Origin: Asterias amurensis
Lineage: Eukaryota > Echinodermata > Asteroidea > Forcipulatida > Asteriidae
Length of the DNA: 64,000 bases
NCBI RefSeq assembly: GCF_032118995.1
Contig: NC_092669.1
Span: 3,471,501-3,535,500, forward strand
Direction of reading: 5' to 3'
Position 1 is the stretch's first letter, and the number at the start of each line of letters is the position of its first letter. Positions 33,186 to 42,600 of the stretch are shown here, piece after piece. Made by a program: the position numbers and the translations under genes. The notes under the pieces are model-generated. The model saw nothing but the letters and a program-made list of their open reading frames with translations, was not told where the DNA came from and ran no database searches.

Positions 33186-33326
33186 AGGAAAAGTTTCTGT
33201 ATGGCGCCAACACTTTTTCATTTGATAATAATACAAAACATATGAAATAACTAAGTTAGTAAGTACATAATTTACCTTTTTGTAAAAATTAGTGAAAAGT
33301 GGTGGAGCCATACAGAAAGGTATCCC
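33186..33326. mobile_element. Palindromic MITE, GTATGGCGCCACC family, copy 2
   Basis: AAGTTTCTGTATGGCGCCAA and GTGGAGCCATACAGAAAGGT; ~105 bp from copy 1 in the same orientation. Confidence 0.8.
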
Positions 33327-33701
33327 TTTTTTAAACCGGTCCCCTATTTTCTACAAACATTGTTTTCATAAAATCATAAATAATTTTTAAATTAACATTT
33401 CTTAAAAAAATATGAAAACATTTTTTTTTACCGGGTGTAAAATAAAATAACAAAAATACCTCGAAAAATTGGTGGCGAGGGGGTAAAATTAGTCCAAAAT
33501 TTTCCCCAACAAAATTATAACCAGCCGCACAAAAACCGGTGCCTTTGCTTGCGCGAGCCGACGATCGGAGCGCGCGGCGACCAACCCAACCCCAATGAAT
33601 GAGCACGTCCACCAGTAATAAAGACGAAATAAAGCACTGAAAATTGCGTCGGAACAGCGAACTTTAAATCCTTATTCACAAAACATAATATCCATTCTTA
33701 C

Positions 33702-33835
33702 CTATTTTATTATGGAGCAGTATACAGGTCTTCACACCTGGAGTTATTCTAGTAATTCAGCGGCAAAGTTGTTCGGTGCAAGTTCAGAATTTAGATTCAG
33801 TACTGGAAGCGGCCATGTTTGTTTTAGGATTGACT
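33702..33835 (-). promoter_or_regulatory. Possible 5' noncoding first exon of the ZDHHC17-like gene
   Basis: On the minus strand a GTAAGAATGG donor lies at 33701, and the first coding exon has an acceptor just upstream of its ATG (exon start ~32682). A short upstream ORF of ten codons plus stop (33816-33784, starting MAASST) would lie in the leader. Sequence upstream of 33,835 is not clearly repetitive except for a poly-C run near 33870. The transcription start cannot be located from sequence alone. Confidence 0.35.
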
Positions 33836-34069
33836 AGCGCAATGCATGATGGGATTACATCATGTGCCCCCCCCCCCCCACCCCTTGAATAAAAAGTTAA
33901 AGGGGTGCGCCGCTCTTCGAAAATACGGTGTCCTACCATGGAGCAATATTGCTCCGTGGTCCTACCAAAACGAAAATGATTTGTGTGACTTGTTTGACAA
34001 ATTTCTCAAAAACTAAAGCATCCCAGGAAGTATAAATATAGGGGAGGTTTTCTACAATCATTATCTGAA

Positions 34070-34442
34070 GTGGACACTATTGGTAATTGTCAAAGACTAG
34101 TCTTTTTATTCGTGAAGCTTCACGAATAAAAATAGCAAACTTGTAAAAATTTGCTCAATTGGTCGTCGAAGTTCCGAGAATAATGAAAGAAAAAACACCC
34201 TTGTCACACGAAGTTGTGTGCTTTCTGATGCTTGATTTCGAGACCTCAAATTCTAAACTTGAGGTCTAGCAATCAAATAGGTGGAAAATTACTTCTGTAT
34301 CGAAAACTACGTCACTATACACTTAAGAGGGAGCTTTCTCACAATGTTTTATATTACCAACCTCTCCCCATACTTGTAATCCAGAAAGGTTTTATGATGA
34401 TAATTATTTTAAGTAATTACCAATAGTGTCCACTGTCTCTAA
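34070..34442. mobile_element. Family A MITE
   Basis: GTGGACACTATTGGTAATTG through ACCAATAGTGTCCACTGTC. It carries a local TTCGTGAAGCTTCACGAA palindrome at about 34109-34126. Confidence 0.8.
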
Positions 34443-35018
34443 ACCATCTTGGACAAATAGTTTCTTTTTTTCCTACAACAAAAGGTATACCCTTTAAGAA
34501 CACCACAGACAATTGGCACAATAACAACAATAATCCAGGGGAAATGGATGGATATTTGGTGCTTGTTTTGTGGTGTTTTGTGTCATTGCGGCCTGTTAAA
34601 ATTTAGGCTATGCACTTTTTTTAATAGTGATAGCCGAATTTGATAGTAAGCACTTTGCAACATTGTATTTAAATATCAGTGTTACTCTATACTGAAAACA
34701 CTGACTCTTTCAATAGAAAACCAAGATTAGAACAAAATTAATCATCAGTTAGCAACTTAAATTTTAATTCTACAGATCAGAATCTTCAAACTAATATTCA
34801 TAAAATTATACCACAGAAATTAAAAATCGATATATGAGTTATAAATTTGATACCAAAAAATAAAAATATAGCATTAATATTAATATGCATAGGCGTAATG
34901 TCATTGGAAGGTATAATTGATTCTCTCTTGAATAAGCATATCTTTATATTATGATTTGAGTTTGTCGAGCTATGGTTTCACAAGAATCCTAAAATATTTC
35001 TTTTATAATGGGCAAAGC
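34443..35018. other. AT-rich intergenic, no gene seen
   Basis: No coding pattern or identifiable repeat. Confidence 0.4.
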
Positions 35019-35032
35019 AAAATAATAATAAC

Positions 35033-35089
<57 letters not shown>

Positions 35090-35090
35090 T
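35019..35090. repeat. (AAT)n microsatellite
   Basis: About 23 consecutive AAT units, directly abutting the MITE at 35094. Confidence 0.95.
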
Positions 35091-35093
35091 ATA

Positions 35094-35455
35094 TTAAAGG
35101 ATTTGGCTACCTTTTCAAAATGTCCATATATTTACATTAAACTTACAGGGTTTGAAAATAATGATAGTGGAAAGCTTCCCTTCAAATTTTACTTACTAAG
35201 GTGCTGTAGCTTTTGAGAAATGAGTAAACCAATGTCATGAAAATACGTTTGTAAATGATCAAAATAATTTTCATCTCATGAGACGAAAATTATTTCCAGG
35301 ACATTGTTTTACTCATTTCCCAAAAACTACAGCACCTCAGCACATAATATTTTCAGGGAAGCTTTCTACTATCATTATCTTCAAACTGTGTAAGTTTAGT
35401 GTAAATCTGTGGACATTGTGTTTTTTGTCCCACAAAAGTTACATAGACCCTTTAA
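35094..35455. mobile_element. TTAA MITE, family E
   Basis: TTAA at 35094 and 35452. The interior is palindromic around 35280 (AAAATAATTTTCATCTCATG / CATGAGACGAAAATTATTTT), and AGGTGCTGTAGCTTTTGAGA pairs with its complement at ~35318. Confidence 0.8.
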
Positions 35456-35866
35456 CGTTTGCCTTCACTCCGCAGTTGCAACACGCGTGCGGACCGTTAC
35501 ATTAATAATTATATTAATATAGCATGAACAATTCCTTTAATTAACCCTCTAAATAAATATGTTATCACAAGCAAAAGCGGCTACAAAAAAGAAAAACAAT
35601 GAAAAACTGCGCTGGAATTAATTCTCAATCAATTTGTAAATAAAACCCGAAAAGGAGTTTAACTACTTGGGAATCTTATAATATAACTCAACAAATTACA
35701 AATAGTAAAAATAGACTGCGTAGTGGCTACTATCAGTTACCCTATAACAAAAAAAGTAAATTGAAAATTTGAAAATAAGCTGTCACCGTAGAAAAAAAAA
35801 AAAAAAAAAAAAAGAAAAAAAGATGTTGACACTTTGTTCAGTTGAAACGGTTCCCAAACACCAAAC
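35456..35866. other. AT-rich intergenic, no gene seen
   Basis: Contains a long A run at about 35791-35820. Confidence 0.4.
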
Positions 35867-35869
35867 TTA

Positions 35870-35998
35870 GGCCGTGTCCGAAACGACGACTTCGGCTACA
35901 GCTACGTCTAGATCAGCGCGTCTACCAGTGTTGAAGAATAGGCAGACACGCGCGATGTAGCCGTAGCTGTAGCCAAAGTCGCCCTTTCGGACACGGCC
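35870..35998. mobile_element. 129-bp palindromic MITE with TTA target duplication (Harbinger-like)
   Basis: GGCCGTGTCCGAAACGACGA and TCGCCCTTTCGGACACGGCC ends, with TTA at 35867-35869 and 35999-36001. Inner CGGCTACAGCTACG pairs with CGTAGCTGTAGCC. The 3-bp TWA-type duplication suggests PIF/Harbinger (inference). Confidence 0.8.
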
Positions 35999-36247
35999 TT
36001 ATACTTTTCCTTTACATTAATCTTCTATAATGCAATCAAATCCTTTAAACTAGACTCTTCATACATGAATATAAGTCTTTGGTACTACCTAATTTTAACA
36101 ACTAAACAAATAAAACAGTTTTTTTTTTTATATCTAACTGTTTGACTTCTATAAAGTTATCCAAAATATATTTTTGATTTGGAAGACAAAGTTAATTCCA
36201 ATAAGCATGATTGGTAAAAATATAGTTTGCTTTGGTCACACCACAAG

Positions 36248-36487
36248 GCCCAATTTCATAAAGCTGTTAAGCACAAACATTTGCTTAGCATGACATTTCT
36301 TTCTTGATTAAAACAGGACTACCAACCAAATTTTCATGTGATTTTCAGGACAGGCAAACAACAGCTGAATACCAGTGACAAGTGCTATGCAACAAATGGA
36401 AATTGGTTGGTAATCCCGTTTTTAATTTACATTATAATGTATTGTATGTTTGCTGCTAGCTTTTGTTGTGCTTAACAGCTTTTCGTC
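36248..36487. mobile_element. MITE of the GGCCCAATTTCATAGAGCT family
   Basis: Left GGCCCAATTTCATAAAGCTG; right end weak (GCTTAACAGCTTTT). Interior CAGCTGAATACCAGTGACAAG as at 12084-12330. Confidence 0.65.
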
Positions 36488-36608
36488 GAGCCAACACCTC
36501 CACAGAGAAAGTTCTGTACACAGTTGCACCCACAAGTTTATAAAGTTTTCCTATAAGTTCAGTTGCTAAGAGGTTATTTGTACAAAATATGAAAATAGGA
36601 ATAAATGT

Positions 36609-36972
36609 TTAAAGGGAGGGTTTACTTTTGGTAATTACTGACCATTAAAACTTACTTGGTAAAGAGCACAAGAGAGCTGGTGCTATTATAAACCATTGGG
36701 AGAAAGTAACTCTCTTTAAAGGTAATGTCGTTTTAGAGAAAAGGGAAATTTTTCCACCAAAAAAATTGAATATGAGAAAGGCTTGTCTCAGGCATCTGAA
36801 AGCATGCAACTCTATACACAGAGGTGTTTTTCCCCCTGTATTTTATTGCAACTTTGATGACCATTTATATAAGCCCAAATTTTCACTGGATTGTTATTTT
36901 TTGCACCGTGTTGCGACACACCAAGTAAAAATACTGGCCTTGAACATTACCAAAAGTATACCCTGCCTTTAA
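36609..36972. mobile_element. TTAA MITE, distant relative of family A/B
   Basis: TTAA at 36609 and 36969. Ends AGGGAGGGTTTACTTTTGGT and ACCAAAAGTATACCCTGCCT. Confidence 0.8.
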
Positions 36973-37224
36973 TCTAATATTAATCTATGTATGAAAATAT
37001 TCTTTCAGAAATACTGACAAAAGGTGTTACACTGTTTACTACCTGAAATTCCAAGGAAGAAAGAAGAAAAACTACTTTTCTGGAATGGAAATGTAATTGC
37101 CCTTTAATAGATGAAACATATAAACATAAACTGGTTTGCGGTAACATCATGTGTGTATCTACTTGCCAGGTAGAGTTCGTTCTGGGAGAACTGTCTTTCT
37201 TTAATCTACTATCGCGGAGGAGAT

Positions 37225-37380
37225 TTATTGGATGTTCGGGAGACATCTACCAACTAGACTACCGAGATTGCCCGGTAGCTAGCCTAGGCAGTTCGAATCA
37301 TATGTTTTTATGCAGCGGGTACCCACACTGCTCTGGAATTGCAAGGGTAAACACTTACCACACTTACCCCCGCCAGTTAA
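37225..37380. mobile_element. SINE family V fragment
   Basis: CTACCAACTAGACTACCGAG and GGCAGTTCGAATCATATGTT match the family V SINE; no intact B box. Confidence 0.55.
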
Positions 37381-37468
37381 CAGTTTAGTTTCTGTAGGGA
37401 ATGTTTAGAACAACAGTGGAATGAGAAAATATAAATGAAAGACTAGTTAAATGATGAAGTCCAGTGGA

Positions 37469-38100
37469 ATAGACCCTTCCCATGAAGTATGTAAATTGCA
37501 CATAGTGCATGCGCACTTAAAGGAACACGTTGCCTTGGATCGGTCGAGTTGGTCTTTGAAAAGCATTTGTAACCGTTTTTTATAAAATGCATATGGGTAG
37601 AAAGATGTTGTAAAAGTAGAATACAATGATCCACACAAACATGCCTCGAAATTGCGTGGTTTTCCTTTTACCTCGTCGACTAACACGTCGGCCATTTATG
37701 GGGGTCAAAATTTTGACTCCCATAAATGGCCGACCATGTTAGTTCGCACAGTAGAAGGAAAACCATGCAATTTCGAGGCAAACTTGTGTGGATCATTGTA
37801 TTCTACTTTTAAAACATCTTTCCAACCATATGCATTTTATAAAAAACGGTTACAAATGCTTTTGTTTTGACCAACTCGTCCGATCCAAGGCAACGAGTTC
37901 CTTTAACATTTTGGTTGGCAAAAACAAGGAAACATTTCGCTGTTTTGTACATGGCTAGTGGCTGCTTGACGCAGACGCGTTTGCGCATCTACCAAGTGCA
38001 CAACTCTATGGCATTTGCCAACTGCTAAGTGCACAACTCTATGGCATATATGCCAACCAATAGGGTCTGTACGCATACGTGAATGTAACATTCATTTTTC
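37469..38100. mobile_element. Element L interrupted by a family P MITE
   Basis: 37469-37516 and 37907-38095 together equal the uninterrupted copy at 30721-30952. The break lies between GCGCAC and CATTTTGG, where TTAA-MITE-TTAA is inserted. The right part also has a short internal duplication (AAGTGCACAACTCTATGGCA twice). Confidence 0.85.
37517..37906. mobile_element. Palindromic TTAA MITE, family P
   Basis: TTAA at 37517 and 37903, ends AGGAACACGTTGCCTTGGAT and complement. Centre CCATAAATGG region; almost the whole element folds on itself. Confidence 0.9.
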
Positions 38101-38533
38101 ATTTTTTAAGGGAAGGATCAGGACAATATTGTAACAGAGCTGCCAACATTTGCAACTTGTCAATCAGGTAGATCGTGTACAGCATCAGGGAGATGCAAGG
38201 TTGTAAATGTACTCATACGTTGACTACATTTCTTCAATCAGTAAAATAGAGTTAACAAATTGCAAGACACAGATACTGAACACAATCGGATACTTTTTTT
38301 CATACTATACAGGCTGATCTATAAAACCATCATACCAAAAAAAAATAAAATTGAATCTCAGAATGTGCTATAGAACCCTTTGATACACCATAAAATATAA
38401 AAATGATTTTGTTTTTTTGCAAAAACCACTTTCACAAGAAGTACAGAGATTGATCTTTACGTAAATTACGTAAACTGGCTCCCAAAATGTGAATCTTTTA
38501 AACAACAGATAATAACAGATGAATGGGGTCAAC

Positions 38534-38872
38534 TTAATGGAACACGTTGCCTTGGATCGGTCGAGTTGGTCTTTAAAAAGCGTTTGTATCCATTTGTTAT
38601 AAAATGGGTAGAAAGATGTTTTAAAAGTAGAATACAATGATCTACACAAACATGCCTCCAAATTGCACGGTTTCCCTTTTACCTCGTCGACTTACAAGGC
38701 CGGCCATTTATGAGAGTCAAAAATTTTACTCCCATAAGTGTAAATTCGCGTGTAAGTAAAAGAAAACCACGCATATTTGAGGCAAATTTGTAACCAATGC
38801 GTTTTATAACAAACGATTACAAACACTTTTCAAAGACCAACTCGACCGATCCAAAGCAACGTGTTCCTTTAA
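38534..38872. mobile_element. Palindromic TTAA MITE, family P (diverged)
   Basis: TTAA at 38534 and 38869. Right half has lost the GATCATTGTATTCTAC segment. Confidence 0.85.
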
Positions 38873-39349
38873 GTGCACTTTTGTAAGTTTCTGAGAATCC
38901 CAAATTGTTTTTGCCCTTCATGCCTTTACAGGCAGCTGAGCAATGTTCTCTCGTCAAATGCTACCTAAAAAACCCGAGGAAATGTAAAAATTCTCTGCCA
39001 GTGGTCAGGTAGGTTATTTCAGTATTGAAAAGTATTCCTACTTCTTGAATTTCAGACAAGTGAAAAGGCTGATGGACTCGTAATATGACAAACTAACTCG
39101 GCCCCAATTCATGGCTCTGCTTACCATAAGCATAGAATCTGCGCCTGTGGAAGCAGGGAATTCTGTGCTTACATCAAGTGTGTTTCACGAGTTAGCGGGG
39201 AATTTTGGCTTGAGCGCGTGCGTACTCAAGGTTACTAGGCACTCTGCGCTTACACAGCTATAGAAACTCGGCGCTTGCCATGCAAGCAGAGTAAGGTGAT
39301 CGTAAGCGCATAATTCCATGGTAAGCAGAGTCATGAAGTTCGGCTCAGC

Positions 39350-39510
39350 AGCCGATTTCACAAAATGCTTGAATTACTCCAATCTCGAGTTAGGACGAGT
39401 AACCCGTCCTAACTTAGGATGGGATCAATGCGTCCTAACGTCTTCGGATACGGAACTTAACTTGTCCTTAGTCCAAAGATTAATCCTAAGTTTGGTGAAA
39501 TCGACGGCTG
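39350..39510. repeat. Palindromic MITE, CACAAAGAGTTA family, in the CSRP 3' flank
   Basis: GAGTTAGGACGAGTAACCCG, CGTCCTAACTTAGGATGGGA and CCTAAGTTTGGTGAAATCG. It lies 120-280 bp past the stop codon and may be part of the 3' UTR. Confidence 0.65.
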
Positions 39511-39631
39511 GTCCTGCTACCCAGTCGCTAAGAAAGTTAAGGGCAAACCCTGCTGAGCATAATGTAGGCTCCTGATGAGGCACAACTTTGGTGTACTGAC
39601 ACAGTGAGACTAGACGCAACTGATGTCTCTA

Positions 39632-42600
39632 TTACTTAGTGTTGACGAGGGCGCCAGCTCCGCCCCCAAATCCATAACCCTTAGGGCCAAAGTTCTTCCC
39701 GTAGCAAGCTGTAACAAATAATAATAAACTTGATTATAGAAGACAAAACTACTAGAGCGGGATTTGAACCAACGACCTCCACATTAAAGGCAGTGGACAC
39801 TATTGGTAATTGTCAAAGACTAGCCTTCACAGTTGGTGTATCTCAACATATGCATAAAATAACTAACCTGAGAAAATTTTAGCTCAATCTGTCATCGAAC
39901 TTGCGAGATAATAATGAAAGAAAAAAACACCCTTGTCACACAAAGCTGTGTGCTTTTAGATGGTTGATTTCGAGACCTCAAGTTCTAAATCTGAGGTCTC
40001 GAAATCAAATTCGTGAAAAATTACTTCTTTCTCGAAAACTATGGCACTTCAGAGGGAGCCGTTTCGCACAATGTTTTATACCATCAACTTCTCCCCATTA
40101 CTTGTCACCAAAAAAGCTTTTATAATAATAATTATTTTGAGTAATTACCAATAGTGTCCACTGCCTTTAACGTGCCGGCACTCTTCCAACTTAGCTGTCT
40201 AGCCCTGTGTTGGCAGTCTCCCTATTTTGGCAATATCCTTGTATAGCAGTATCAGAAACCATACAGCCATGAATTGCTGGCTATCCAGGGATCTCCATGG
40301 GGCAAAATCTCCTGCCACACCACAAGACTCAACCAACTAAGCAGTCTAGCCCTACATATTATGTTGGCAGTCTCGGAGTCTCCCTATTCTGGCAGTATCC
40401 TTGTTTGGGGGTGTGTGTCAGAAGCCATACAAGCGTTAACTGCTTGGTAGCCAGACCTATCCATGGGGCAAAGTCTCCTGCCACACGGGGCTCAACCAAC
40501 TGTTTTTTTTTTCATTTTAGTTGGGGGGGGGGGAGGATGGGGCTTGAGAGGTCAGAAGCCATTCAGCTGTTAACTGCTAAGAACTTATATATTTATTTTA
40601 TAGAATGTTTTTAGTGCTTTCTGTTTTTTTTTTTTTTTTGTCTTACTTGATGATACTCGTTAGTGGCGATTATCCACTGTTGGTCATAAATAAATAACTA
40701 AATAAATAAATAAACAAAAAACTGCTATAACCTACTCACATTTACAGAACAATTCGCCATCTTTATCACTAACGGTGGTAGAGTCCAGCTTCTTGTTGCA
40801 AGTTTTGCAGTTGAAGCAAGTTTTGTGCCATGTCTAAAGGAAACAAATCAACAATCACAGAATAAAGTTTCAGCATCAAACAATGTTAGCTGTTGCAAAT
40901 GGCGCACCACAGGCCTTTGAGTGGACCTTTAAAAACAATAGCTGAAAAACTATGTATAAATATGATTGTGTAACGTCGACTGGGTCGACCCCGGTGTGGC
41001 GGTTTCAACTTTCCGCTGTGTTCAGTTTTCCGAATGACCAAATATTGTAGCATCACGTCATGCGATGCCTGCGCACAGCAAACGAAAGTAGTCCATTTTT
41101 AGTGCCAAATTGAGTCGTCCGTTACCCTCCGGTAGCTGTCATGGCGGCGTCCACGAGTCGAGTACAACTAGCGGCAAACGCGTGGAGTTGTTTTATATGC
41201 ATGCAGAGTGTGACCTGCCTAAAGTTGTACCCATGAATACATGTAAAGAGTGGGGCAAGATATTATGTGACTACACAGAAAAGAATCGAAATATAAACAA
41301 TTTGGGGTCACTGCTGAGAGAACTACAGTACTCGCCAGGGTACTCCCAGCAGTATCTGACAGGTCACCCGGAAAACTGAACACGCCGGAAAGCTAAAACC
41401 GTTCGAACAATGTGATGATATGTCCGACTAAGTCACCCGGAAAACTGAACACGGCGTAAGACTGAAACCGCCACAACGGTCTGCCCCCGGTACATTCAAA
41501 TAGCTTTGACGTCACTCCAGGGGGTCACCCGAGTCAGCCCCAAGTCCCCTGCTTGTGGAATGGGTCACTTGGGGCTGGCCCGAGGTGCATCACCAATTTT
41601 GGTTTGTTTGTATTTTGCACTTACCAGTCCTGCACCAATCATTTTCTCAGCAGCGTAAACGGCTTTTGAGCATCGTGGGCACTTGTCCGCACTGCCATAT
41701 TTTGAAGCCCCTGCGACAACCGCCCGATGACCAGCCGGGACGTAAGAGCTCTCACTGGCTGGCTTACTCCTGGAATAAGCAAGGTGTAGTGACCAATAGT
41801 CAGGACTCTTATAAAATACTGGACTGCAGGCCTAAAGGCCCGGTCCCGCTGCAGCGATAACGAGAACGCTACCAATAACGACGCAAAGAGAAGGCATTCT
41901 ATTGGTTGAATTGCTCCGCACAGGATACAACCACGCTTATTCAACCAATTGAGGGCGTGTATTGATAACATTTTCCTTCTTGTTTTCGTTATCGAGGCAT
42001 TTGTGACCAGGCCTTAGGGCCGCTAGTTTAAGTTTGGGGCCAGTAAACTTTTGACAAGACAAGTCCGTTGGTCTTGGTGTACGAGTTGAATATTGTATAA
42101 ATATAAATTCTCGTTAGCGAGAAATACGGATTTGTTATAAACACATGTCACGGCGAACAGCAAAAACAGGAGTGGGTTTTCCCATTATTTTCTACCGACT
42201 CCTATCTCCGATTGAGCCTAAATTTCTACAGGATTGTTATTTTATATATAAGTTGTGATACACGAAGTGTGGGACTTGGACAATACTGCTTACCAAAAGT
42301 GTCAATTGGCCAAAAATTTGATTTGTTATTGTACTGCCTTTAAGAAAGGAAGGAGGAGGGCCTTTTCTTCCCTTTTTTTTATACAAAATAACAACTGGAC
42401 ACATTTTTAAAGAGTACTGCCTCCCCAGGGGCTTTATTTTTTCATTAAATGTTTCGTCTGAGATCCTTAAAAAGTATCTTTTTTGTTTGTTTTTTAAAGC
42501 AAAAAAGAAGACAGCTACTTAAAAGGAAGTCGTCAGGGACGTTGGACAGTTTTTCTTGTGTGTTTTGGGGGCCTAATGAGGAATAGTTTAGGAATAATAC

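Noticed and set aside
2285..40125. Many 60-90-codon ORFs reading [14 protein letters not shown] as a conserved gene family
   Set aside because: They are translations of the family A MITE internal palindrome, present in every copy and in both orientations.
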